Shown piece after piece: positions 1 through 8,961 of a stretch of DNA of 64,000 nt. The DNA is from Saccharopolyspora rosea (lineage in GTDB: Bacteria > Actinomycetota > Actinomycetes > Mycobacteriales > Pseudonocardiaceae): NCBI RefSeq assembly GCF_025643595.1, contig NZ_CP102826.1, positions 4,092,001 through 4,156,000 on the forward strand, given 5' to 3'. The position numbers and the translations under genes were made by a program. How positions within the stretch are numbered: the first letter of the stretch is position 1; each line of letters opens with the position of its first letter. The notes below the pieces were generated by a model. It did not search any database, was not told the origin of the DNA, and saw only the letters and a program-made list of their open reading frames with translations.

Positions 1-804
1 CGACGTCCGCTGCCGCATCGCGCTGCGCGGATCGGCGGCGATGCGGTGCAGCAGGTGGTGGTAGATGCCCGCCATCGACGCGCAGCAGGCCCGGCTGCGG
101 CGGTCCAGCATCGGCAGCAACCGCAGTCCCTCGACGTACCAGCGCTCCGCGCGGTCGGCCTGGAACCGCACCAGCCGGTCCCACGCCTGCGGGGTGTCCA
201 CCAGGTCCTCGTCGGCGCTGAGCCGCACGCCGAAGGCGTCCAGGTCCTCGGCGGGCAGGTACACGCGCCCGTTGAGCAGGTCCTCGCGCACGTCGCGGAG
301 GATGTTGGTCAGTTGCAGCGCCACGCCCAGCGCGTCGGCGCGGGGTCCGGCGGTGTCCGGGTCGTCGGTGCCGAACACGCCGAGCGACAGCCGACCGATC
401 GACCCGGCCACGCAGCGGCAGTAGTGCAGCAGCTCGTCGAAGGTGCGGTAGTGGACGCCGCGGACGTCGGCCTCGCACCCGTCGATGAGTTCGTCGAACG
501 CCTCCAGCGGCACGGGCAGCCGCTCCGCGGCGTCGGCCAGCGCCACGAGCACGGGATCTGGCGCGTCCCGGTCGGCCGCGCGCACCTCGGCGCGCGCCTG
601 CTTGAGGTGGCGCAGCTTCTCCTCCTGCGGCAGGTCCCCGTCGCCGATGTCGTCCACCCGCCGGGCGAAGGCGTAGACCGCAGACAGCGCCCGCCGCTTC
701 GGCCCGGGCAGCAGGCGGATCCCGTAGGAGAAGTTCCGCGCCTGTTCGCGGGTGATCCGCTCGCACTCCTGGTAGGCGTCGCGCACCCGCGCCGAATCGA
801 TCAC
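1..804 (-). CDS. hpnD: Presqualene diphosphate synthase HpnD (3' end cut by window edge)
   Basis: Squalene/phytoene synthase family enzyme expected to condense two farnesyl diphosphates to presqualene diphosphate, the first step of the HpnD-HpnC-HpnE route to squalene and hopanoids. Reading the complement from the edge gives 268 codons with both aspartate-rich motifs: RRVDDIGD near the N-terminus and LRDVREDLLNGRVYLP in the second half. The start is a GTG whose last bases form the TGA of hpnC (GTGA overlap), which indicates translational coupling. The final residues lie outside the window, and hpnE and squalene-hopene cyclase genes may follow there. A phytoene synthase is the main alternative, but pairing with an HpnC-type gene favours HpnD. 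Confidence 0.88.
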   Translation of the reverse strand, partial: MIDSARVRDAYQECERITREQARNFSYGIRLLPGPKRRALSAVYAFARRVDDIGDGDLPQEEKLRHLKQARAEVRAADRDAPDPVLVALADAAERLPVPLEAFDELIDGCEADVRGVHYRTFDELLHYCRCVAGSIGRLSLGVFGTDDPDTAGPRADALGVALQLTNILRDVREDLLNGRVYLPAEDLDAFGVRLSADEDLVDTPQAWDRLVRFQADRAERWYVEGLRLLPMLDRRSRACCASMAGIYHHLLHRIAADPRSAMRQRTS

Positions 805-1709
805 CAGGATCCCCCCAACACGTACAACCGCCCCCACTCGCCGAACGTGCGCAGCTTGCTCGGCCGCACGTCCACCCCCAGCGGGTCGTAACCGGCGGCG
901 CCGAACGCCGCGGCGGTGGCCCGCCCGCCCGCGACGTAGCCGGCCACCGCGATCCGGCCCATCCACGGCAGCCTGCTGATCAGCACCGCGCCGGAGTCGA
1001 GCATCCGCAGCGCCCGGTCGACCTCGAACCGCACGAGCCCGCGCAACCGGGTCGGCGCGGTCTCGGTCGCCAGGTCCTCCTCCTGGCAGCCGAACCGCCG
1101 CATGTCCTGCACCGGCAGGTAGATCCGGTCCTGGCGCAGGTCCTCGCCCAGGTCCTGGCAGTGCTCCAGGACCTGCAGGGCGGTGCAGATCCGGTCGGAG
1201 AGCGCGACCAACCCCGGTTCGGCGCGACCGAACACGTGCAGCACCGCCTCCCCGACCGGGTTGGCCGACAGGGCGCAGTAGTCGAGCAGGTCGTCGAAGG
1301 TCTCGTAGCGCCGCACCCGCTGGTCCTGCCGGTTCGCCTCGATCAACTTGACCAGCACGTCGTAGGGGATGGCACACTCTCGGACCGTGGGCGCCAGCGT
1401 CCGGAGCACCGGAATCCGAGCGGCGCCCTGGTAGACGCGCTTGAGGTCGACCTCCAGCAGGTCCAGGAGTGCGCCGCGGTGGCCGGGCGCCTCGTCCCCG
1501 GCATAATCGACGAGTCGGAAGTAGCCGTAGAGCGCGTGCAGGTGCCGCCGCACACCGCGCGGCAGCACTCGGGAAGCGACCGGGAAATTTTCCGATCGCA
1601 TGCGCGAGAGCACGGCCTCACCACGCGGGAAGTCACTCGAACGTGGCACATCGCGCGGTTGTTCGGAATCCCCGCCGGACAGCGCGTGGTCAGGCAGCGA
1701 CAAGACCAT
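801..1709 (-). CDS. hpnC: Hydroxysqualene synthase HpnC
   Basis: 302-residue squalene/phytoene synthase homologue of the HpnC branch, which turns presqualene diphosphate into hydroxysqualene. Diagnostic features are the opening ENFPVASRVLP, the first Asp-rich helix VDYAGDE and the second, EHCQDLGEDLRQDRIYLP, both positioned as in the family. The ATG chosen follows AGGAGGAGGG at good spacing; an in-frame ATG 14 codons upstream has no such site. It overlaps hpnD by four bases downstream. The N-terminal 25 residues before the conserved core are low in recognisable motifs. Confidence 0.92.
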   Translation of the reverse strand: MVLSLPDHALSGGDSEQPRDVPRSSDFPRGEAVLSRMRSENFPVASRVLPRGVRRHLHALYGYFRLVDYAGDEAPGHRGALLDLLEVDLKRVYQGAARIPVLRTLAPTVRECAIPYDVLVKLIEANRQDQRVRRYETFDDLLDYCALSANPVGEAVLHVFGRAEPGLVALSDRICTALQVLEHCQDLGEDLRQDRIYLPVQDMRRFGCQEEDLATETAPTRLRGLVRFEVDRALRMLDSGAVLISRLPWMGRIAVAGYVAGGRATAAAFGAAGYDPLGVDVRPSKLRTFGEWGRLYVLGGSW

Positions 1710-1720
1710 GGACCCTCCTC

Positions 1721-1876
1721 CTATCCGACGACCAGGAGGCGCTCCCGGCATCGTATGAGCCCCGCTGGTGCACCGCAGGGCGAGACACGACCACGGCTCG
1801 AATCCCGTTGTTCGACCAGGTGCACGAACTCGCGCGCGGCGTCCACGTCGGACTGCTCGTCCTGCTGTTCGACCAC
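1721..1876 (-). CDS. Possible 51-residue leader gene upstream of hpnC
   Basis: Small ORF on the same strand as hpnC, ending 11 bp before the hpnC start so that the hpnC ribosome site falls in the gap. It begins GTG-GTC-GAA-CAG after GAGAGG and its first half (VEQQDEQSDVDAAREFVHLVEQ) has the GC-rich third positions of real genes; the second half is basic and less convincing. No family recognised. It may be a small actinobacterial protein, a translational coupler for hpnC, or chance. Confidence 0.25.
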   Translation of the reverse strand: MVEQQDEQSDVDAAREFVHLVEQRDSSRGRVSPCGAPAGLIRCRERLLVVG

Positions 1877-2222
1877 AGTGGACCTCTCCCGCGTCGCCGC
1901 GGGAAGGTGGCGTCCGAACCGTGTTGTCGGCGCGTCAACTACCGATTTTCGAGTGCTCCCAACGTCTTTCACCCGGTTGGCCGCGTCCGCCGGGGTAGTT
2001 GTCGTGCGACGGAAGTGCGACGGGACAGTGATCGGCATGGCCGCGCAGTCCCCGTCCGGGCGCAGGTGCTCGCCATCGCCCGGCGGCCGTTCGGCGGGCA
2101 CGGCTGCGCCGCGGTGTCCACAGCGGACATCGCGCGGGCGGCAGGCGCGGCGCTACCGCTGATCAGGACATCGCGCTGGCGTGAGCGCCCGTCTTCGGAG
2201 AGTCCGGGTCTGCCCGGCCCGC
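1877..2222. other. Intergenic region between the hopanoid unit and the MpaB oxygenase
   Basis: Contains the 3' flank of the oxygenase gene and the upstream region of hpnC. Slightly AT-richer around 1935-1980, where the hpnC promoter could lie, but I see no convincing -35/-10 pair, hairpin or repeat. The longer ORFs here have poor third-position bias. Confidence 0.5.
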
Positions 2223-3110
2223 TCAGCGCGCGACCGGGCAGGACCGGGTCCGCTCCCCGGCCCGGGCGCGGTGGAAGGAGTCCGGGCCGAGGTCGGCGAT
2301 CTCGTAGCCTTCCGGGTAGGACACCGGGTCCGGGGCGACCGGGCGCGACTCGGGCCGCGGCGGGCCCACGCGGACGAACGCCGCGCGGGCCTTGAGCGCC
2401 AGCTCCGCGGCCCGGCGGGCCACCTTCGGCGGTTCCGGGTAGCCGAAGGCGGCCAGCAGGTGCGGTTCCATCAGCAGCCGGGCCGCCCGGCTCACCGCCG
2501 GGGCGGCCGGCTTCGGGTACCACGAGCCGAACAGGTCGAGCGTGGCGTCGGCGACCCGTCGGCCGCCCGCGTCGAACTCGAAGTGCTCGCGCTCGTAGTC
2601 GTCGAAGAACTCCTCGAAACCGGCGTAGGTCTCCGGGATTCCGGAGATCCGCATGGCCTCGCCCATCCGGCGCATGGTGTTGGTCAGCGCGGTGACCTCG
2701 CGCGGGTGCAGCCGCCGCCAGCCGAACCGGTCGATCCAGCGCACCGGTGTGATCACGAACGCCGCCAACGTGTAGAGGTAGTCGTCGTCGCTGATCCGGT
2801 AGCGGCCGTGGATGGCGTTGAGCTGTTCCACGGCCTGCCTGCCGCGCGGCGCGCCCGTGCCCCAGTGGAAGATCTCGAACAGGATCAGCACCGTGTCGTC
2901 GTAGCGCTTCTGCGGGCAGCGGGTGAACTCCCCGGTCCGGTCGAGCAGCCGCCCGATGCTGGGCACCGCGTAGGTGCGGAACAGCGCGAACTCCAACGCC
3001 TTGGTGATGTCCCACGGGAACTCGTACTCGGCGAGCCAGCGGTAGATCGTTTCGCAGTCCCGCTCCGGATCCAGCGCGAGGATCCGTTCGAGCCGGTCGA
3101 AGCGCTTCAT
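2223..3110 (-). CDS. Oxygenase MpaB family protein (DUF2236)
   Basis: 295-residue member of the DUF2236/MpaB/latex-clearing-protein fold, haem-dependent oxygenase relatives found widely in actinobacteria. Supporting stretches are the helical core around PSIGRLLDRTGEFTRCPQKR, the FEIFHWGTG segment and LYTLAAFVITPVRWIDRFGWR with HPREVTALTNTMR, where the family's conserved Arg/His cluster lies. The substrate cannot be told. It stands alone between divergent blocks; the nearest gene on the same strand starts over 1 kb away, so it is probably monocistronic. No signal peptide or membrane segment is evident. Confidence 0.75.
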   Translation of the reverse strand: MKRFDRLERILALDPERDCETIYRWLAEYEFPWDITKALEFALFRTYAVPSIGRLLDRTGEFTRCPQKRYDDTVLILFEIFHWGTGAPRGRQAVEQLNAIHGRYRISDDDYLYTLAAFVITPVRWIDRFGWRRLHPREVTALTNTMRRMGEAMRISGIPETYAGFEEFFDDYEREHFEFDAGGRRVADATLDLFGSWYPKPAAPAVSRAARLLMEPHLLAAFGYPEPPKVARRAAELALKARAAFVRVGPPRPESRPVAPDPVSYPEGYEIADLGPDSFHRARAGERTRSCPVAR

Positions 3111-3186
3111 GGCCGCCTCCGGCGCGTGGTCAACTCAACCGACCGTAGCGAGCGCCGAGACCCGGGGTCAACGCCGTTGCGCAGGC

Positions 3187-4371
3187 TCACCCGTCCAGCT
3201 GTTCGAGGGTCGCCACCGAGTGGCTCTCGGTGCGGCGCAGCTCGCCGGCCACCGACTCGGCATCGCGCAGCACGCGCACCGCGTTGCGCCAGGTCAGCTT
3301 GGCGATGTCGGCGTCCGACCAGCCGCGCCGCAGCAGCTCGGCGATCAGGTTCGGGTAGCCCGCGACGTCCGCCAGTCCGTCCGGCACGAACGCGGTGCCG
3401 TCGTAGTCGCCACCGATGCCGACGTGGTCGATCCCGGCGACCTCCCGCATGTGGTCGAGGTGGTCGGCGACCGTGGCCGCGGTCGCCACCGGGCGCGGGT
3501 GCGCGGCCTCGTACTCGCGCTGCACCCGCATCCCCTCCGGCGTGGTGTCCAGCGCGTCGAAGCCGTGCGCGCGCATGTTCTCATCGGCGGCGATCGTCCA
3601 GTCCACCGCCTCGGGCAGCACGAACTTCGGCACGAACGTCGCCATCGCCACCCCGCCGTTGGCGGGCAGCGACGCCAGCACGTCGTCGGGGACGTTGCGC
3701 GGGTGGTCGCAGACCGCGCGGGACGACGAGTGCGAGAAGATCACCGGCGCGCGCGTGGCGCGGATCGCGTCCCGCATGGTGTCGGCGGACACGTGCGAGA
3801 GGTCCACGAGCATGCCGAGCCGGTTCATCTCCCGGACCACTTCCACGCCGAAGCGGGTCAGCCCGCCCGCCACCGGGGTGTCGGTCGCCGAGTCCGCCCA
3901 CGGCACGTTGTCGTTGTGCGTGAGCGTGAGGTAGCGCACGCCCAACTCGTACAGCGCGCGCAGCGCCCCCAGCGAGCAGTTGATCGAGTGGCCGCCCTCG
4001 GCACCCATCAGCGAGGCGATGCGCCCGTCGGCGCGGGCCGCCTCCACCTCGTCGGCGGTGCGCGCGGCGCGCAGTTCACCGGGATACCGGGCGAGCAGGG
4101 CGCGCACGCAGTCGATCTGCTCCAGCGTGGCGGTCACCGCCCGGTCGCCCTGCAGCGACGTGCTCACGTACACCGACCAGAACTGGGCCCCGACGCCGCC
4201 GGCGCGCAGCCGGGCCAGGTCGGTGTGCAGGTACTCGGACTGGTCCTGGGCGATGTCCCGGCGGTCGAGGTCGTAGCCGACCTGCTCGCGCAGCGCCCAC
4301 GGCAGGTCGTTGTGGCCGTCGACCACCGGGTGCTCGGCGAGCAGCGCCCGGGCGCGGTCCAGTTCGGTCAT
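3187..4371 (-). CDS. M19 family membrane-type dipeptidase
   Basis: 394-residue zinc dipeptidase of the renal dipeptidase family. Metal-ligand motifs are visible in order: [10 protein letters not shown] (His-x-Asp), GAEGGHSI (bridging Glu), VDLSHVS and [19 protein letters not shown] (His ligands), with the C-terminal GIGGDYDG substrate loop. It should hydrolyse dipeptides, probably including D-amino-acid-containing ones, in the cytoplasm since no signal peptide is present. The start [15 protein letters not shown] gives the usual family N-terminus; the same frame stays open for 84 further codons but that stretch overlaps the divergent small gene and looks non-coding. Confidence 0.9.
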   Translation of the reverse strand: MTELDRARALLAEHPVVDGHNDLPWALREQVGYDLDRRDIAQDQSEYLHTDLARLRAGGVGAQFWSVYVSTSLQGDRAVTATLEQIDCVRALLARYPGELRAARTADEVEAARADGRIASLMGAEGGHSINCSLGALRALYELGVRYLTLTHNDNVPWADSATDTPVAGGLTRFGVEVVREMNRLGMLVDLSHVSADTMRDAIRATRAPVIFSHSSSRAVCDHPRNVPDDVLASLPANGGVAMATFVPKFVLPEAVDWTIAADENMRAHGFDALDTTPEGMRVQREYEAAHPRPVATAATVADHLDHMREVAGIDHVGIGGDYDGTAFVPDGLADVAGYPNLIAELLRRGWSDADIAKLTWRNAVRVLRDAESVAGELRRTESHSVATLEQLDG

Positions 4372-4467
4372 CAGCACATCACCCAATCCGGTGTCGGTGT
4401 CCCGGCGCAGGATATCCGGAAGACTGATCGAATCGACGGATCCGCCCCCGGATCGCACCATCGAGAG

Positions 4468-4665
4468 ATGGACGGCATCCCGAGGCAACAGGACAGCAAC
4501 GACCTGCCCAGGCTGCTCGCCGAGTACGGGCACCTGGCCGCGCAGCTCCCGGCCTCCTCCACCACGCGGGCGGCTGCGCTGCGCGTCCGGTTGGCCGAGC
4601 TCGACGAGTTGATCGACGACCACGTCCGCCGGTTGTCCGGCCGGGACTCCGTTGTGGACGGTTGA
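4468..4665 (+). CDS. Small helical protein of unknown function (65 aa)
   Basis: Starts ATG-GAC-GGC after CGAGAG and encodes a soluble helical protein with heptad-like leucines ([13 protein letters not shown] and [18 protein letters not shown]). Third positions are GC-rich as in neighbouring genes. It is divergent from the dipeptidase and convergent with the ABC permease, 29 bp apart. No family recognised. Confidence 0.5.
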   Translation: MDGIPRQQDSNDLPRLLAEYGHLAAQLPASSTTRAAALRVRLAELDELIDDHVRRLSGRDSVVDG

Positions 4666-4694
4666 GCCCGACGCCGTCCCCGCTCACCGAGCGG

Positions 4695-5513
4695 TCACTT
4701 GACCGCACCCATCGACAGGCCGCGGACCAGGTGGTTCTGCGCCAGCCAGCCGACGATCATCACGGGCAGCGAGGCCAGCAGGGCCGCCGCCGACAGCTGC
4801 GCCCAGTAGAGGTCCTCGCTGGTGATGAAGCCGACCAGGAAGACCGGGACCGTGCCCGCCCGCGCGGCGGTGAGGTTGACGGCGTAGAAGAACTCCGTCC
4901 AGGAGAAGATCACGCACACCAGCGCCGTCGCGGCGATGCCCGGCGCGACCACCGGCAGGATCACCCGGAGCAGCAGGGTGGGCAGGTCCGCGCCGTCCAC
5001 CCGCCCCGCCTCGATCATCTCCCGGGGCACTTCCAGGAAGAACGAGCGCAGCATCCACACCGCCAGCGGCAGGTTCATCGCGGTGTAGAGCACGACGAGC
5101 ATCCACGCGTTGTCCAGCATGTGCAGGTTCTGCGAGATCACGTACAGCGGGATGATCGCCGCCACGATCGGCAACATCTTGGTGGACAGGAAGAAACCGA
5201 GCGCGTTGCGCGTGCCGGGGACCGGCGCCAGCGACAGCGCGTAGGCCGCGGGCACGCCCAGCACCAGCACGAACAGCGTCGACAGCACCGTGACGAACGC
5301 GGAATTGGCCAGGTACGGCAGGAATCCGCGCTCCAGGATCCCGGCGAACTGCTCCAGCGTCGGACCGAACACCACGCGCGGCGGATCGGTGTAGGCGTCG
5401 GCCTCGTGCTTGAACGCGGTCAGCACCATCCACAGCAACGGGAACACGAACAGCACGGCGATCAACCAGGTCGCCCCGGTCAGCGCCGACCGCCCCAGTC
5501 GTCGGGCCCTCAT
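4695..5513 (-). CDS. Carbohydrate ABC transporter permease (MalG-type)
   Basis: 272-residue CUT1 inner-membrane permease with six predicted segments and the conserved cytoplasmic EAA loop (EAGRVDGADLPTLLLRVILPVVAPGI), where the ATPase docks. The N-terminus LIAVLFVFPLLWMVLTAFK is typical of the MalG side. Its ATG overlaps the stop of the partner permease (ATGA). No ATP-binding gene is adjacent; CUT1 systems of actinobacteria commonly share one MsiK/UgpC-type ATPase encoded elsewhere. Confidence 0.93.
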   Translation of the reverse strand: MRARRLGRSALTGATWLIAVLFVFPLLWMVLTAFKHEADAYTDPPRVVFGPTLEQFAGILERGFLPYLANSAFVTVLSTLFVLVLGVPAAYALSLAPVPGTRNALGFFLSTKMLPIVAAIIPLYVISQNLHMLDNAWMLVVLYTAMNLPLAVWMLRSFFLEVPREMIEAGRVDGADLPTLLLRVILPVVAPGIAATALVCVIFSWTEFFYAVNLTAARAGTVPVFLVGFITSEDLYWAQLSAAALLASLPVMIVGWLAQNHLVRGLSMGAVK

Positions 5514-6415
5514 CGCGCCTCCCCGCTCACCCCGAAGGACCGGAACATCAGCCGCAGCGCGAAGGTCGCCACGACCAGCGTCAGGATCACCACGACGACG
5601 CCCATCGCCGAGGACTGCCCGATGTCGAAGCCCTCGAAGGCGCGCTGGTAGATGTAGTACGGCAGGTTGGTGGTGGCCGTGCCCGGACCGCCCTGCGTCA
5701 TGAGGAAGATCGCGTCGAAGCTGTTGACGATGTAGATCGCCCCCAGCAGCGCGGCCAGTTGCAGGTAGCGGCTCAGCTGCGGCAGCGTGATGGAGACGAA
5801 GATCCGCCAACCGCCCGCGCCGTCGACCTGGGCTGCCTCGACGACCTCGGCGGACTGGGCCTGCAACCCGGCGAGGATGAGCAGCATCATGAACGGCGTC
5901 CACTGCCAGACGATCTGCGTCATCACCGACGCCAGCGGGAACTCCGACAGCCAGTCGGTGTCGCCGCCGAGCGCGAAGTTGACCAGACCGTAGGTCGGGT
6001 CGAACATCGTCGTCTTCCACAGCAGCGCGCCCGCCGCGGGCAGGATGAGGAACGGCGTGATCAGCAGCGTGCGCACCACGCTCCGGCCGAGGAACCTGCG
6101 GTCCAGCAGCAGCGCCAGCCCGAGGCCGAGCAGCATCGACACCAGCACGCACACCACGGTCAGCACGACCGTGCGCAGCATCGCGCCGCGGAACTGGCTG
6201 TCGGCGAAGACGTCCACGTAGTTGCGCAGCCACACGAAGTGCCGCGATCCGGGGCGCACCAGGTTCCAGGACTGGAACGAGTAGAACACCGTCATCAGGA
6301 ACGGAACCTGCGTCACCACGACGGTGAACAGCAGGGCGGGCAGCAGCGGGGCGCGGCGCAGCCAGGCGGCCCGGGCAGGGCGCCGCACCGGTGTCGGCAT
6401 CGTCGTCGTGCTCAC
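5510..6415 (-). CDS. Carbohydrate ABC transporter permease (MalF-type)
   Basis: 301-residue partner permease with an N-terminal hydrophobic segment (LLPALLFTVVVTQVPFLMTVFYSF) and the EAA loop EAAQVDGAGGWRIFVSITLPQL. It starts with GTG embedded in the stop of the binding-protein gene (GTGA), and overlaps the next permease by four bases. The three genes are therefore one translationally coupled operon. The motif LMTQGGPGTATTNLPYYIY is common in polyol/maltose-type MalF homologues; the substrate itself is not readable. Confidence 0.93.
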   Translation of the reverse strand: MSTTTMPTPVRRPARAAWLRRAPLLPALLFTVVVTQVPFLMTVFYSFQSWNLVRPGSRHFVWLRNYVDVFADSQFRGAMLRTVVLTVVCVLVSMLLGLGLALLLDRRFLGRSVVRTLLITPFLILPAAGALLWKTTMFDPTYGLVNFALGGDTDWLSEFPLASVMTQIVWQWTPFMMLLILAGLQAQSAEVVEAAQVDGAGGWRIFVSITLPQLSRYLQLAALLGAIYIVNSFDAIFLMTQGGPGTATTNLPYYIYQRAFEGFDIGQSSAMGVVVVILTLVVATFALRLMFRSFGVSGEAR

Positions 6416-7785
6416 CGAGTCTCCCGGTAGGACCGGCCGACCGAGTCGGCGTACTGCTGGGACTGGCGCAGCGCCTCATCGACGCTGATCTGACCGGCGA
6501 TGGCCGCCGACAGCTGTTGGCCGACCCGGGTGCCGAGGTCCTGGAACTCGGGTATGCCGACGAACTGGATCCCCGGGTAGGGCACCGGGCCGGTCATCGT
6601 GTTGCGCTGGGTCGCCCGGTCGATGCCCTCCAGCGTGGGCACCGCGTAGGCGTGGGCTGCGTTCATGTACTCCGGTATCCGGTAGGTGGACTGCCGCGAC
6701 CCCGGTGGGACCCGGTTCCAGCCCAGCGTGTTGCCGACGGTCCGCGCGTACTTCTGGTCGGTCATCCAGCGCATGAACCGCCAGGCGGCGTCCTTGTCGC
6801 GGGCCGCCTTGGGCACGGCCAGCGCCCACGAGTACAGCCAGCCGCTGTCGGGGGTGCGCAGCACCGGTGCGGCGGCGTAGCCGGACTTGCCGACGATCTT
6901 GCTGCTGGTCGGGTCCTCGACCGTCCCGGCCGCGGAGGTGGCGTCGTACCACATGGCCGCCTGGCCCTGGGCGTAGCGCGCGCCGCATTCGGAGAAGCCC
7001 GCGCTGGAGGCGCCGACTTCGCCGTGCCGGCGGACCAGGTCGACGTAGAAGTGCGCGGCGGCGCGGAACTCCGGGGAGGTCAGCTGGGCGTTCCAGTGCT
7101 CGTCGAACCAGCGGGCGCCGAAGGTGTTGACCACGGTGTCGAACGGCGCGAGGTTCTCGCCCCAACCGGGTTTGCCGCGCAGGCAGATCCCGGACACGCC
7201 GTGCTCCTTGTCGTCCAGCTTCGCGGCCAGGTCGGCGATCTGCGGCCACGTCGGGTGCGGTGGCATCCGCAACCCGGCGCGCTCGAACAAGTCCTTGCGG
7301 TAGACCAGGAACGAGGATTCGCCGTAGAACGGCACCGCGTACATCGATCCCCGGTAGGACAGCGAGTCGCGGATGCTCGGGACGAAGTCGTCCGCGTCGT
7401 AACCGGGACTGGCGTCGATGTGCGGCTGCAGGTTCTCCAACCAGCCATTGGCCGCCCACTGCGGCACCTCGTAGTTGCTGATCATCACGACGTCGAACTC
7501 GCCGCCCTGGGTCGCGGTCGAGGCGGTGATCTTCGGCCGCGACTGGTTCTCCGGCAGTTGCACGAACTTCAGCCGGATCCCCGGGTTCTCCCGCTCGAAC
7601 TGGCCGGACAGCGCCACCGCGTCCTTCATCTGCGGGTTCGACACGATGGCCACCACCAGTGTCCGCCCGCCGGTACCCAGCTCGCCCGCTCCGGCGCAGC
7701 CGCTCAGCACGAGCAGCGCGACGACCAGCGCCAACGCCGCGAGCGGTCTCCTCACGCCCCGCATGCCACCCCTCATCCCGCTCAT
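6412..7785 (-). CDS. Extracellular sugar-binding lipoprotein of CUT1 ABC importer
   Basis: 457-residue family 1 solute-binding protein. The N-terminus has an Arg-rich start, a hydrophobic run and the lipobox LVLSGC, so the mature protein should be lipid-anchored outside the membrane and deliver a sugar or polyol to the two permeases. Typical motifs are FDVVMISNYEVPQW near the middle of lobe I and GQAAMWYDATSAAG. Three in-frame ATGs (7785, 7776, 7764) are possible: the first has CAGGGA upstream, the third GAGGGG. The first ATG sits inside an operator-like palindrome. The divergent SorC gene is the obvious regulator. Confidence 0.9.
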   Translation of the reverse strand: MSGMRGGMRGVRRPLAALALVVALLVLSGCAGAGELGTGGRTLVVAIVSNPQMKDAVALSGQFERENPGIRLKFVQLPENQSRPKITASTATQGGEFDVVMISNYEVPQWAANGWLENLQPHIDASPGYDADDFVPSIRDSLSYRGSMYAVPFYGESSFLVYRKDLFERAGLRMPPHPTWPQIADLAAKLDDKEHGVSGICLRGKPGWGENLAPFDTVVNTFGARWFDEHWNAQLTSPEFRAAAHFYVDLVRRHGEVGASSAGFSECGARYAQGQAAMWYDATSAAGTVEDPTSSKIVGKSGYAAAPVLRTPDSGWLYSWALAVPKAARDKDAAWRFMRWMTDQKYARTVGNTLGWNRVPPGSRQSTYRIPEYMNAAHAYAVPTLEGIDRATQRNTMTGPVPYPGIQFVGIPEFQDLGTRVGQQLSAAIAGQISVDEALRQSQQYADSVGRSYRETR

Positions 7786-7792
7786 CTGAGCG
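7779..7792. promoter_or_regulatory. Palindrome CGCTCATCTGAGCG over the binding-protein start
   Basis: Six-base arms CGCTCA and TGAGCG around TC. It shares the GCTCA-NN-TGAGC core with the palindrome over the start of the divergent SorC gene, 105 bp away centre to centre. Probable SorC operator for the sugar importer. Confidence 0.6.
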
Positions 7793-7877
7793 TCCCTGAA
7801 CCGAGGTGCTCGGCAATGTCGCAGGCATTCAAGATGTTTGTGGATCACGGCGTCAACCTTTGCGGCCGGATTCGCCG

Positions 7878-7883
7878 TAGGAT
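7878..7883 (+). promoter_or_regulatory. -10 hexamer TAGGAT, leaderless SorC promoter
   Basis: TAGGAT ends seven bases before the ATG of the regulator, the spacing expected when transcription starts at or next to the start codon. No Shine-Dalgarno sequence is present upstream of that ATG. I see no strong -35. Confidence 0.45.
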
Positions 7884-7897
7884 TGCTCATATGAGCA
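7884..7897. promoter_or_regulatory. Perfect palindrome TGCTCATATGAGCA over the SorC start codon
   Basis: Fourteen-base perfect palindrome centred on the boundary between base 7890 and the ATG. Bound protein would cover the presumed transcription start, so autoregulation is likely. Confidence 0.65.
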
Positions 7898-8865
7898 GAC
7901 CTGGCCCGGCCGAGACCATCACCGCGGCATCCATCGCCCGGCGCTTCTACCTGCAGGGGCGGTCCAAACTGGAGATCGCCGCGGAGTTCGGCATCAGCCG
8001 GTTCAAGGTCGCCCGGATCCTCACCGCGGCGCTGCGCGACGGACTGGTCCGCATCGAGTTCGACCTGCCGCTGCCGCTGGACGCCGCGCTCAGCGACGAA
8101 CTCCGCGCGGCGTACGGGTTGCGCCGCGCGCTGGTGCTCGACGGCGCGGCGATGCACGCGGAGCGCCCCCGCCGGCGGCACCAGATCGGCGCGCTGGCCG
8201 CCGAGCTGCTCACCGAGATCGTCACCGCCGACGACGTGCTCGGGCTGGCCTGGGCGCGGTCGGTCAACGCGATGGCCGAGGCGGTGCGCTCGCTGCCGCC
8301 GTGCCCGCTGGTCCAGCTCTGCGGCGTGCACGCGGGGGTCGACATGCGCGACCGCTCGGTGGAGACGGTGCGGCGCGTGGCCGCCGTCTCCGGCTCGGAC
8401 GCCTTCCCCATCTACGGCCCGCTGGTGGTGCCCGACCGGCGCACCGCGGAGGCGCTGCGCCGCCAGCCGGGCATCGCCGAGACCTTCGAGCGCTTCGGCT
8501 CGCTGACCAAGGCGGTGGTCAGCATCGGCGCCTGGCGGACCGGCGAGTCGACGGTGCACGACGCGCTCGGACCGGGCGAGCAGGCGTCGCTCGGCAGGCG
8601 CGGGGTGGTCGCCGAGATCGCCGGGCGGCTGTTCGACGCCGACGGGAACGCGCTGACGACCGGGCTCGTCCAGCGGGTGCTGGCGATCCCGGCCGAGCAG
8701 CTGCGCAAGGTGCCCGAGGTGGTCGCGCTCGGCTACGCCGGACCGAAGGCGGAGGCGATCGACGCGGTGCTGCGCGCCGGGATCGTCACGACGCTGGTGA
8801 CCGACGCCGAAGCCGCCCCGTTGCTGCTCGAACTCGCCGAGCGCCGACCGCCGACCGACCACTGA
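7891..8865 (+). CDS. SorC/DeoR-type sugar-responsive transcriptional regulator
   Basis: 324 residues. The N-terminal helix-turn-helix covers about residues 12-50 (SIARRFYLQGRSKLEIAAEFGISRFKVARIL); the rest is the SorC sugar-binding domain, with GLAWARSVNAMAEAV and the C-terminal GYAGPKAEAI-AGIVTTLVTD segment that in this family binds phosphorylated sugars and tetramerises. Transcribed away from the ABC importer. The gene appears leaderless: -10 TAGGAT, no ribosome site, and an operator over the start. It most likely represses both itself and the importer until inducer appears; activation is also possible. Confidence 0.9.
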   Translation: MSRPGPAETITAASIARRFYLQGRSKLEIAAEFGISRFKVARILTAALRDGLVRIEFDLPLPLDAALSDELRAAYGLRRALVLDGAAMHAERPRRRHQIGALAAELLTEIVTADDVLGLAWARSVNAMAEAVRSLPPCPLVQLCGVHAGVDMRDRSVETVRRVAAVSGSDAFPIYGPLVVPDRRTAEALRRQPGIAETFERFGSLTKAVVSIGAWRTGESTVHDALGPGEQASLGRRGVVAEIAGRLFDADGNALTTGLVQRVLAIPAEQLRKVPEVVALGYAGPKAEAIDAVLRAGIVTTLVTDAEAAPLLLELAERRPPTDH

Positions 8866-8887
8866 GGACATCGCCGGGAACGCGCCG

Positions 8888-8933
8888 AAAAAAGTCCACT
8901 CCGGACATCACGTCGGGGGTGTCCGGAGTGGAC
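8888..8933 (-). terminator. Strong intrinsic terminator (bidirectional)
   Basis: Perfect 14-bp stem (GTCCACTCCGGACA and its complement) with a 12-base loop, flanked on the left by six A residues, i.e. a T-tract for minus-strand transcripts leaving the sunset-domain gene. It also lies just after the SorC stop. Confidence 0.85.
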
Positions 8934-8961
8934 GCGCGATCCCGCCATCGGGCGGGAGGTG

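Noticed and set aside
2223-3110. Reading the DUF2236 gene as part of the hopanoid operon
   Set aside because: Same strand, but separated by over 500 bp and with no known link to hopanoid synthesis.
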